From assembly GCF_039595935.1 (NCBI RefSeq), contig NZ_JBCNKR010000006.1, forward strand, positions 1,178,001 to 1,242,000: DNA of 64,000 bases. The letters are read 5' to 3'. Shown here one piece after another: positions 28,505 through 35,820 of this stretch. This stretch comes from Flavobacterium sp. Its GTDB lineage: Bacteria; Bacteroidota; Bacteroidia; Flavobacteriales; Flavobacteriaceae. Both the position numbers and the translations under genes were made by a program. Numbering within the stretch: position 1 is the first letter of the stretch; the number at the start of each line of letters is the position of its first letter. Under the pieces are notes generated by a model that had not been told where the DNA came from, made no database searches, and saw nothing but the letters and a program-made list of their open reading frames with translations.

Positions 28505-29929
28505 ATGAAAAACATCAACAAAAAACTTCAAATCCTCCTTTTACTGCCGCTTATAGCTGTGCAGATAAAATGCGGATCTTCAAAAAGTGTTGCATCCAAT
28601 TCTGGAAAAGCAGAATCATGGATTACAACTACTGATGAAACTTCAAAACTAAAAAAACAAGAGGATTTAGTTTTTAGTACAGAAACTAATTCAAACCCAA
28701 CCATTGAAGTAAATCCTTCAGAAAAATTTCAAACCATAGAAGGTTTCGGATTTTCGTTAACAGGAGGAAGCGCACAGGCGATTTTAAAACTGGATAAAGC
28801 AAAAAGAGATGCATTGCTTCAGGAATTGTTTTCCAGAAAAAATGATGCAATTGGTTTAAGTTATCTGCGTATAAGTATTGGAGCTTCAGATTTGAATGAA
28901 AAAGTTTTTTCGTATGATGATATGCCGGAAGGACAAACTGACTTAAATCTGGAACATTTTAATTTAGGTCCGGATTTAAATGACGTAGTTCCGGTTTTAC
29001 AGGAAATCTTAAAAATAAATCCAAACATAAAAATAATGGGTTCTCCATGGTCTCCGCCTGTTTGGATGAAAGACAACGGAAGCTCAAAAGGTGGAAGTTT
29101 ACAGCCAAAATATTACGGAGTTTACGCTGAATATTTTGTAAAATATATTCAGGCAATGAAATCGCACGGAATTGTTATTGATGCGATTACACCACAAAAT
29201 GAGCCATTGCATCCGGGAAATAACCCAAGTATGTTTATGCCGGCAGAGCAGCAGGCAGATTTTATTGGAAATCATCTGGGTCCCGCTTTCGCGAAAGCCA
29301 AAATCAAAACCAAAATTATAGTTTATGACCACAACTGTAATAAACCGGAATATCCTTTGACAATTTTAAGAAATGCAAAAGCAAATCCGTTTGTTGCAGG
29401 TTCAGCTTTTCACTTATACGAAGGCGATATCAGCGCTTTAACCACAGTTCATAATGAATTTCCAAACAAAGATTTATATTTTACAGAACAATATACAGGA
29501 TCAGGAAGCAGTTTTGAAAATGATTTAAAATGGAGTGTAAAAAATGTGGTAATTGGTTCAATGCGTAACTGGAGTAAAAATGCTCTGTCATGGGGATTGG
29601 CAAATGATGAATATTACAAACCATTTACACCAGGCGGATGTTCAACTTGTAAAGGAGCTTTAATGATTGACCAAAATCAAAACGTTAAGCGTGAAGTAGG
29701 GTATTATATTATTGGACATGCTTCTAAATTTATACCGGAAGGTTCTGTGAGAATTGGAAGTAATATTGCAGGAAATTTATACAATGCAGCTTTCAAAACG
29801 CCATCGGGACAAATCGTTCTGATTGTAGAAAATGACGGAACTTCTGTAGAAACATTCAATATTAAATACAATCAAAAACAAACTTCAACTACTCTAAACG
29901 CAGGTGCAGTAGCAACCTACGTTTGGTAA
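28505..29929 (+). CDS. GH30 glycoside hydrolase lipoprotein, paralogue of the 23244 gene
   Basis: This 474-residue GH30 enzyme has a lipoprotein-like signal (LLLPLIAVQIKC, atypical Lys before the Cys, then GSSKS). Catalytic residues are E233 in TPQNEPLHPGNN and E328 in LYFTEQYTG. IEGFGFSLTGGSAQAILKL and GGCSTCKGALMID are shared in type with the gene at 23244, marking an internal duplication separated by GH5, GH16 and EEP genes. It starts 2 bp after the EEP stop and ends 14 bp before the GH3 start, so it is tightly operonic. Confidence 0.87.
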   Translation: MKNINKKLQILLLLPLIAVQIKCGSSKSVASNSGKAESWITTTDETSKLKKQEDLVFSTETNSNPTIEVNPSEKFQTIEGFGFSLTGGSAQAILKLDKAKRDALLQELFSRKNDAIGLSYLRISIGASDLNEKVFSYDDMPEGQTDLNLEHFNLGPDLNDVVPVLQEILKINPNIKIMGSPWSPPVWMKDNGSSKGGSLQPKYYGVYAEYFVKYIQAMKSHGIVIDAITPQNEPLHPGNNPSMFMPAEQQADFIGNHLGPAFAKAKIKTKIIVYDHNCNKPEYPLTILRNAKANPFVAGSAFHLYEGDISALTTVHNEFPNKDLYFTEQYTGSGSSFENDLKWSVKNVVIGSMRNWSKNALSWGLANDEYYKPFTPGGCSTCKGALMIDQNQNVKREVGYYIIGHASKFIPEGSVRIGSNIAGNLYNAAFKTPSGQIVLIVENDGTSVETFNIKYNQKQTSTTLNAGAVATYVW

Positions 29930-29943
29930 CCAAAATTAAATTC

Positions 29944-32172
29944 ATGAAAAAAATAACCACATTTGCCTTGTTGATGGTCTCGCTTTTTGCGACAGCCCAG
30001 CAGCAGACAATAGATCAGAAAGTAAATGATCTGTTGAAAAAAATGACAATTGAAGAAAAAATTGGTCAGCTTAATCAATACACCGGAGATAATCAGGCAA
30101 CAGGACCAATTACAATAAACCCTAATAAACAAGCCGAAATTAAAGCAGGTTTAGTGGGTTCGATGTTAAACATCATCGGAACAAAATATACCAGACAATA
30201 TCAGGAGCTGGCGATGCAGTCGCGTCTTAAAATTCCGTTGTTGTTTGGTCAGGACGTTATTCACGGTTACAAAACAACATTCCCATTACCGTTAGCCGAA
30301 GCGGCAAGCTGGGATTTGCAAGCTATAGAGTTAGCAGCAAGAGTTGCAGCAGAAGAAGCTTCTGCAAACGGAATTCACTGGACATTTGCACCAATGGTAG
30401 ACATTAGCCGTGATCCGCGTTGGGGACGTGTAATGGAAGGTGCCGGAGAAGATACTTACTTAGGTTCTAAAATTGCTTATGCAAGAGTAAAAGGTTTTCA
30501 GGGAAATAAATTAGGAGATTTAAACTCGGTTATGGCCTGCGTAAAACACTTCGCAGCTTATGGAGCCGGAGTTGGAGGTAGAGATTACAACTCAGTTGAT
30601 ATGAGCGAAAGAATGCTTCTTGAAACGTATTTACCGCCTTTTAAAGCCGCTTTAGACGCCGGAGCAGCAACATTTATGAATTCTTTTAATGATTTAAACG
30701 GAATTCCTGCAACTGGAAATGCACATTTACAAAGAGATATCTTAAAAGGAAAATGGAATTTTCAGGGATTTGTAGTTTCTGACTGGGGATCTATTGGAGA
30801 AATGGTAGCTCACGGGTATTCAAAAGATCTTAAAGAAGCTGCTTACTCTGCCATTACTGCCGGAAGTGACATGGATATGGAAAGTAACGCATACCGTTAC
30901 AACTTAGCACAATTAATAAAAGAAGGCAGAGTTTCTATTGATTTAGTTGATGATGCAGTAAAACGTATTCTTCGCAAGAAATTCGAATTAGGTTTATTTG
31001 ACGATCCATACCGATATTCTGATGATAAAAGAGCAGAGAAAGTTTTAGCAAATCCGGCAAACAGAAAAGCCGCTCGTGAAGTAGCACAAAAAAGTATCGT
31101 TTTATTGAAAAACGAAAATCAAACATTACCACTCTCTAAAGATGTAAAAACAATCGCATTTATTGGTCCAATGGTAAAAGAATACAAAGCCAATATGGGA
31201 TTCTGGTCTGTTGAACTTCCAGATGTAAATTACGATAAATGGGTAGTTTCGCAATGGGATGGTTTACAAAACAAAGTAGGTAAAAACACAAAATTACTTT
31301 ACGCAAAAGGTTGTGACATTACCGGAGATAATAAAGATGGTTTTGCCGAAGCTGTTGAAACTGCAAAACAAGCAGATGTTGTAATTTTAAGTATTGGTGA
31401 AAGACACGATATGAGCGGTGAAGCAAAAAGCCGAAGCGATATTCATTTACCAGGCGTTCAGGAAGATTTAGTAAAAGCAATTCAGGCAACAGGAAAACCG
31501 GTTGTTGTTTTAATTAATGCAGGAAGACCATTAGTTTTCAATTGGACAGCAGATAATGTTCCGGCGATTGTATATACTTGGTGGTTAGGTACAGAAGCAG
31601 GAAATGCGATCGCTGATGTTTTATTTGGAGATTACAATCCGTCAGGAAAATTACCAATTACTTTCCCAAGAGAAGTAGGGCAGATTCCTATTTACTACAA
31701 TCATTTTAGCACAGGAAGACCAGCTAAAAACGAAGATTCAAAAAACTATGTTTCTGCTTATATCGATTTAAAAAACTCTCCTAAATTTCCTTTCGGATAT
31801 GGTTTGAGTTATACTAAGTTCGATTACTCAGGATTGAAATTATCTTCAACAAAAATCACAAGCAACGAAACAATTAAAGTTTCATTTCAATTAGCAAACG
31901 TTGGAAAAGCTGCCGGAGATGAAGTGGTTCAGTTGTATATCAAAGATAAATTTGGATCAGTTGTACGTCCGGTTTTAGAATTAAGAGATTTCCAAAAAGT
32001 GAAATTAAATGCGGGAGAAACAAAAACAATTGAATTTACAATTGATAAAGAAAAACTTTCTTTCTACAATAATAAGTTAGAATGGACAGCTGAGCCGGGA
32101 GATTTTGAAGTAATGATTGGAGCTTCGTCAGCAGATATTAAACTAAAATCAGATTTTGAATTAGTACAATAA
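29944..32172 (+). CDS. bglX: GH3 beta-glucosidase (BglX-type)
   Basis: This is a periplasmic exo-enzyme that trims glucosides to glucose, the last step of the locus. With the ATG at 29944 the protein is 742 residues and starts with a clean signal peptide (MKKITTFALLMVSLFATAQQ). An upstream in-frame ATG at 29923 would overlap the preceding gene and add MVTKIKF. Domains: the GH3 N-terminal barrel with nucleophile D280 in GFVVSDWGSIG, the GH3 C-terminal domain with acid/base E493 in MSGEAKSRSD, and a terminal fibronectin-III-like domain (GDEVVQLYIKDKFGSVVRPVLELRDFQKV). All features match BglX. Confidence 0.94.
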   Translation: MKKITTFALLMVSLFATAQQQTIDQKVNDLLKKMTIEEKIGQLNQYTGDNQATGPITINPNKQAEIKAGLVGSMLNIIGTKYTRQYQELAMQSRLKIPLLFGQDVIHGYKTTFPLPLAEAASWDLQAIELAARVAAEEASANGIHWTFAPMVDISRDPRWGRVMEGAGEDTYLGSKIAYARVKGFQGNKLGDLNSVMACVKHFAAYGAGVGGRDYNSVDMSERMLLETYLPPFKAALDAGAATFMNSFNDLNGIPATGNAHLQRDILKGKWNFQGFVVSDWGSIGEMVAHGYSKDLKEAAYSAITAGSDMDMESNAYRYNLAQLIKEGRVSIDLVDDAVKRILRKKFELGLFDDPYRYSDDKRAEKVLANPANRKAAREVAQKSIVLLKNENQTLPLSKDVKTIAFIGPMVKEYKANMGFWSVELPDVNYDKWVVSQWDGLQNKVGKNTKLLYAKGCDITGDNKDGFAEAVETAKQADVVILSIGERHDMSGEAKSRSDIHLPGVQEDLVKAIQATGKPVVVLINAGRPLVFNWTADNVPAIVYTWWLGTEAGNAIADVLFGDYNPSGKLPITFPREVGQIPIYYNHFSTGRPAKNEDSKNYVSAYIDLKNSPKFPFGYGLSYTKFDYSGLKLSSTKITSNETIKVSFQLANVGKAAGDEVVQLYIKDKFGSVVRPVLELRDFQKVKLNAGETKTIEFTIDKEKLSFYNNKLEWTAEPGDFEVMIGASSADIKLKSDFELVQ

Positions 32173-32222
32173 TATAGAATGTCAATTACAATTGGCGTTA
32201 TGGATTTTATGAAGGTTTCGAA

Positions 32223-32489
32223 TTATTTCAAAACCGTATTTATAAAATCCATAGCGCCAATTCCTTTATATGAGGCATATAAAGCTTTGTCAAAAGCTTC
32301 ACGTCTTGCTTTTTTATCTTTTGCTTCTGTTTCAACAATCATTTGGTTGAAAATTCTTTCCTGCTCCTCACTATATTTTAATGAAGCTTCTAAAAGATAA
32401 GTCTTAGAAACAAATCCGAAAGAAGTCCAGATTTTGGTTCTGATTTTTTTGTTAATATTTTTTAGTGGATTGCTCATAATCTCATTCAT
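32223..32489 (-). CDS. Small hypothetical protein (88 aa)
   Basis: This is a short, charged, helix-rich protein (NPLKNINKKIRTKIWTSFGF ... EASLKYSEEQERIFNQMIVE ... KKARREAFDKALYASYKGIG) with no signal peptide and no motif I recognise. Its composition looks like real coding sequence, in contrast to the opposite-strand frame over the same bases. A -7-like TAATTTTG lies just upstream on the minus strand (32522-32529). An in-frame ATG at 32477 (MSNPLK) is an alternative start. It is convergent with the glucan locus. Confidence 0.6.
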   Translation of the reverse strand: MNEIMSNPLKNINKKIRTKIWTSFGFVSKTYLLEASLKYSEEQERIFNQMIVETEAKDKKARREAFDKALYASYKGIGAMDFINTVLK

Positions 32490-32765
32490 TACATTCTAAC
32501 ATTCATTTTTAAAAGAAAGCGCAAAATTATAAATATGTAATCTTTTTCTTTCTTAAAATATTGATTTTAACAATTTGATATTCAAATGTGTTATTATGAC
32601 GCAATGTACTTATTTTTTCGATTCATTTTGTAATTTTAACTAAAATTGTGATTTGTACACTTTATAGCATTTCTGTTAATTTGAAAGATTTAAAAGAACA
32701 GTTTCATGAAAATGTATATCAATTTTTAAAATTTGGAGTAAATTGCATACTTAATAAAAATTATA
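32490..32765. promoter_or_regulatory. Divergent spacer upstream of the Nudix-like regulator
   Basis: This 276-bp AT-rich spacer holds the start regions of the 88-aa gene (minus) and the Nudix-type regulator (plus). Visible signals are a minus-strand -7-like box at 32522-32529 and a short palindrome ATTTGATATTCAAAT at 32573-32587, which could be an operator but is too short and AT-rich to be sure. Nothing else was seen. Confidence 0.3.
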
Positions 32766-33521
32766 ATGCTGAAATCTATTATAGAAAATAATGAAAATTA
32801 CCAACCGGGACTTTCTATAGACTGCGTAATTTTTGGTTTTCATGATAATCAATTAAAGGTACTTTTGATAAAAGTTCCGCACGGGGAGATATGGTCTCTA
32901 CCCGGTGGATTTATACCTATTGATCAGGATATTGATACGGCAGCGGTTACTGTTTTAAACGAAAGAACCGGAGTTGAAGGTGTTTTTTTAAGACAGTTTT
33001 CTACTTTCGGAAAAATTAAACGAAACGATAATCACTTCGGAAGTGAAGTTTTGAAATATTTGGGCATAGATCCTGAAAAAGGAAAATGGCTGACAAGACG
33101 TTTCGTAACAATTGGATATTATGCACTGGTTGATTTTTCTAAGATTCTGCCAAATCCGCTTAATAGAAATGAAATTGTAGAATGGATTGATCATAAAGAA
33201 GTTCCTGAATTAATACTGGATCACAGAGAAATTTTAGACAAAGCGTTAGATACTTTGAGAGTCGAATTGAATTTAATGCCAATAGGATATAATTTGCTGC
33301 CGGAAAAATTTACCATTCCCGAGCTTCAAAAATTATACGAAACCATTTTGGACAAAAAACTGGATCGCAGAAATTTTTTGCGTAAAATCACAAACATTGG
33401 AATTCTTACTAAGTTAGACGAAAAGAAAAGCAACGTGGCACACAAAGCTCCAAACTTATATTCTTTTGATAAAGAAAAATATGATGAAGTCCTTAAAAAT
33501 GGATTATATCAAGGTTGGTAA
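32766..33521 (+). CDS. NrtR/AraR-like transcriptional regulator: degenerate Nudix domain plus winged helix
   Basis: The 251-residue protein has a Nudix fold at about residues 15-150 (LSIDCVIFGFHDNQLKVLLIKVPHGEIWSLPGGF). The Nudix box is degenerate: the REUxEE catalytic stretch is replaced by TVLNERTGV, so hydrolase activity is unlikely. The C-terminal third (TIPELQKLYETILDKKLDRRNFLRKITNIGIL) is the winged-helix domain of the NrtR family. In Bacteroidetes such proteins include AraR-type sugar regulators. Its place just after the glucan locus suggests it responds to a sugar or nucleotide-linked metabolite. Target unknown. Confidence 0.82.
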   Translation: MLKSIIENNENYQPGLSIDCVIFGFHDNQLKVLLIKVPHGEIWSLPGGFIPIDQDIDTAAVTVLNERTGVEGVFLRQFSTFGKIKRNDNHFGSEVLKYLGIDPEKGKWLTRRFVTIGYYALVDFSKILPNPLNRNEIVEWIDHKEVPELILDHREILDKALDTLRVELNLMPIGYNLLPEKFTIPELQKLYETILDKKLDRRNFLRKITNIGILTKLDEKKSNVAHKAPNLYSFDKEKYDEVLKNGLYQGW

Positions 33522-33544
33522 AATTTAATTTTAAATTTGCGATT

Positions 33545-33862
33545 ATGGTTAGTTTTGAAAATTTTAGAAAGTTATCTTTGTCGTTTCCAAATGCAGCAGA
33601 AGAGCCACATTTTGAGAAAACCTCTTTTCGTGTGAACAAAAAAATATTTGCCACTTTTGACGAAAAAAACAATCACGCCGTTTTAAAATTAACTGAAATA
33701 GATCAATCTGTTTTTTGTGCATCAAGCGAGAAGATTTTTTATCCAATCCCTAATAAATGGGGAAAACAAGGCTGGACAATTGTAGAATTAGAAAGAGTAA
33801 GACCAGAAATGTTTGAAGATGCCTTAAAGCTTTCTTATCAAAATGTTGCACCAAAAAAATGA
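33545..33862 (+). CDS. MmcQ/YjbR-family protein
   Basis: This 105-residue small protein has the MmcQ/YjbR fold (FENFRKLSLSFPNAAEEPHFEKTSFRVNKKIFATF ... KWGKQGWTIVELERV). The family has a CyaY-like fold; DNA binding is suggested for some members but the function is not established. I use the ATG at 33545, since the frame upstream adds a non-conserved MVKFNFKFAI. It follows the Nudix-like regulator by 23 bp and ends at a bidirectional terminator. Confidence 0.85.
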   Translation: MVSFENFRKLSLSFPNAAEEPHFEKTSFRVNKKIFATFDEKNNHAVLKLTEIDQSVFCASSEKIFYPIPNKWGKQGWTIVELERVRPEMFEDALKLSYQNVAPKK

Positions 33863-33870
33863 TAAATTAC

Positions 33871-33903
33871 AAATCCGACAGGTTTTTAAAACCTGTCGGA
33901 TTT
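33871..33903. terminator. Bidirectional terminator, CCGACAGG-type palindrome copy 1
   Basis: A perfect 16-bp inverted repeat with a 1-nt centre (33871-33886 with 33888-33903) lies between convergent genes (MmcQ/YjbR and alkB). The same palindrome family recurs at 37972 and 38702. Confidence 0.8.
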
Positions 33904-33912
33904 ACTTTTCGA

Positions 33913-34521
33913 TTACTCTACAATAGTTCTAAAAGTCAAATTTACTCTTGGTTTTTGAGTAGTTTTTGTTGGTGGAAGTCGATGCAGCCAGTAAGTTTGT
34001 GTTTCGTCTTTCATTACCAACAAACTGCCATGCTCTAAAATTAAATCTACTTTTTCCTTGGACTCTTTATGTTTAAAAGCAAATTTACGTTCGGCTCCAA
34101 AACTTACTGAACCTATAGCGCCATTCTTTTTTAAATCTTTTTCGGCATCGCTGTGCCAGGCCATTCCTTCTTCGCCGGAATGATATAAATTGAGCAGGCA
34201 TGAATTGAAAGTTTCTCCAGTTTTCTCTTCAATAATTTTCTTTAATTCTAAAAGTTCTTTAGTCCACGGAAGCGCTTTTTTCGTTGTATTAGAATACGTA
34301 TATTCAAATTCCTGATCGCCGTACCAAGCTACTTTTCGTTTGGTTAAAATCAATTTTCCAAAAATAACCGCTTCGTCATTTTTCCATTCAATTGTATTTA
34401 ACAAAGTATCACGGTAAGAATCAGCTTCTGTTTTCGAAAACAATTTTCCGTAATAATTTACAGTTCCGTCTTTCGGAAGCAGATTGGTGTTTTCGTCAAT
34501 TTGAGGATTAAATAAGTCCAT
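33913..34521 (-). CDS. alkB: Alpha-ketoglutarate-dependent DNA repair dioxygenase AlkB
   Basis: AlkB oxidatively removes methyl lesions (1-meA, 3-meC) from DNA and RNA using Fe(II) and 2-oxoglutarate. The 202-residue protein has the iron facial triad H123-x-D125 in AWHSDAEKDL and H180 in YWLHRLP, and the 2OG-binding PRVNLTFR (R192, R198). FGAERKFAFKHK forms the core strand. It is the eukaryote-like short form common in Bacteroidota (ABH2/3 style). It overlaps the upstream zinc-domain gene by 14 bp and belongs to a minus-strand alkylation-repair group. Confidence 0.94.
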   Translation of the reverse strand: MDLFNPQIDENTNLLPKDGTVNYYGKLFSKTEADSYRDTLLNTIEWKNDEAVIFGKLILTKRKVAWYGDQEFEYTYSNTTKKALPWTKELLELKKIIEEKTGETFNSCLLNLYHSGEEGMAWHSDAEKDLKKNGAIGSVSFGAERKFAFKHKESKEKVDLILEHGSLLVMKDETQTYWLHRLPPTKTTQKPRVNLTFRTIVE

Positions 34522-34753
34522 TTTTCCATTTTAAATATTCGGTTTTCATACAATGCCCGCAAGGTCTAAAACTATTTTCTACAGCTTCATTTTCAGAAGA
34601 AAAGAAAACCCGGTTTTCACGTTTCATTCTTTTTCCCGAAGAACATTTTAAAGTCCCGTAGATTTTCAATTTTTGGTTTCCGCCGAAACAAATCTCCGCA
34701 TTTTTAATTTTATTTCGAAGATCAGAATCTGAAATTTCAAGATGTTGTATCAT
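34508..34753 (-). CDS. Stand-alone Ada-type metal-binding domain protein
   Basis: This 81-residue protein resembles the N-terminal zinc domain of Ada, which in E. coli takes methyl groups from phosphotriesters. Four cysteines are spaced as possible ligands (C22, C37, C65, C68; FRPCGHCMK near the C-terminus). RMKRENRVFFSSENEAVENSFRPC matches the Ada fold. In Ada the first Cys pair is close together; here it is C22/C37 with CSSG instead, so methyl-acceptor function is uncertain. I start at the ATG at 34753, because the longer frame begins inside a REP-like palindrome. It overlaps alkB. Confidence 0.75.
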   Translation of the reverse strand: MIQHLEISDSDLRNKIKNAEICFGGNQKLKIYGTLKCSSGKRMKRENRVFFSSENEAVENSFRPCGHCMKTEYLKWKNGLI

Positions 34754-34774
34754 TTTTTGTAGATATTTTTCATT

Positions 34775-34922
34775 GTAGAGACGCACCGCAGTGCGTCTAC
34801 GCAAAGATTGGACATTTATCTGCCACAGATTAATGGATTATAATGATTAAAATCTGTTTAGATCTGCAAAATCTGCGAGAGTATAAACAACTATGCGTAG
34901 ACGCACTGCGGTGCGTCTCTAC
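34775..34922. repeat. REP-like palindrome doublet 1
   Basis: Two 28-bp units with imperfect internal dyad symmetry (GAGACGCAC...GTGCGTCT core) lie at 34775-34802 and 34895-34922. They are exact reverse complements of each other and enclose 92 bp. The enclosed DNA contains ATCTGCAAAATCTGCG (34862-34877), also found in the inverted repeats at 56623 and 57172. Four related units of this palindrome family are counted elsewhere or in the next doublet. Confidence 0.8.
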
Positions 34923-34963
34923 AAATATGCGTTGTTTTAAACCTTTGAACCTTCCTTTGTACC

Positions 34964-35677
34964 TTAATTTAATGCATCATGAAAAATAATTCCCAGCGTA
35001 TATCTTTCACCCGAATGAATTTCACTTACACCATGTTTCATATTCACGCGATAATAACCTTTTGTGCCTTTTACAGGTCTGAAATTCGTCGTAAAAACTA
35101 AAATATCTCCCTTATTTGGTTTTAAAACAATAGCTTTTGACTGTGTTCTTGGAGTTTGCTGTGTCAAAACAAATTCGCCGCCCGTAAAATCCTTATCCGG
35201 TTCATTCAGAAAAAGTACAATTTGAATGGGAAAATAAACATCACCATATAAATCCTGATGTAAAGTGTTGAAACCGCTTTCGCCATATTTTAAAATTAAA
35301 ACAGTGGCTTTAAGCTGATTGTTGTCATGGCATTGTTTTAATAAATCTTCATGTTTTTCCGGAAAAACGGTATTAATATTAAGAACTTTCATCCAGGCAT
35401 TTCCAATTGGTGCCAGTTTAGGATAAATCGAAGAACGAATGTTTTGAATTAAATCGGGCAGAGGATAGTTAAAATATTTATATTCGCCTAAACCAAATCG
35501 GTAACGTTCCATAACAACCGTTTTTCGGTATAAATTCGGATTATCATATTCGAATTTTAAATCTTCACATTGTTCGTTATTAAGTATTTTTGGAATTATT
35601 GCGAATCCATTTTCATGCATAGATTCGGTGATGCTTTCCCAGTTTTGAGAAGCAATTTTAGATTGTATATTTTGCAT
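34964..35677 (-). CDS. 2OG-Fe(II) oxygenase
   Basis: This 237-residue dioxygenase has a double-stranded beta-helix core with H140-x-D142 in NTLHQDLYGD and H215 in RVNMKHGVSEI as iron ligands, and a likely 2OG-binding Arg near the end (GERYTLGIIFHD). It is prolyl-hydroxylase-like in layout rather than AlkB-like. Its substrate is unknown. Placement between the Ada-type genes and alkB suggests a DNA or protein repair role, and I recall similar proteins near alkB/ada in related genomes, but this is inference. REP-like doublets flank it on both sides. Confidence 0.82.
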   Translation of the reverse strand: MQNIQSKIASQNWESITESMHENGFAIIPKILNNEQCEDLKFEYDNPNLYRKTVVMERYRFGLGEYKYFNYPLPDLIQNIRSSIYPKLAPIGNAWMKVLNINTVFPEKHEDLLKQCHDNNQLKATVLILKYGESGFNTLHQDLYGDVYFPIQIVLFLNEPDKDFTGGEFVLTQQTPRTQSKAIVLKPNKGDILVFTTNFRPVKGTKGYYRVNMKHGVSEIHSGERYTLGIIFHDALN

Positions 35678-35715
35678 AAATATTTAAGTAAAGATTGAAC
35701 TTTAGACAAAGTATC

Positions 35716-35800
35716 GTAGAGACGCACTGTAGTGCGTCTACGCAAAGATTGTCGGCAACAATGATTACGGAACGTTAGACGCACTGCAGTGCGTCTCTAC
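35716..35800. repeat. REP-like palindrome doublet 2
   Basis: A second inverted pair of the GAGACGCACTG-type unit lies at 35716-35743 and 35774-35800, separated by 30 bp. Sequence matches doublet 1 apart from a few bases. It sits in the gap between the AraC-Ogt gene and the 2OG oxygenase gene. Confidence 0.75.
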
Positions 35801-35820
35801 GGATATACGTTGTACATAAA

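Noticed and set aside
32179..32400. Plus-strand 73-codon frame just after bglX
   Set aside because: It is antisense to the 88-aa minus-strand protein, whose charged helical composition looks more protein-like; only one of the two is likely real.
32573..32587. ATTTGATATTCAAAT palindrome upstream of the Nudix-like regulator as operator
   Set aside because: Short and AT-rich; such palindromes are expected by chance in this base composition. Kept only as a remark in the spacer entry.
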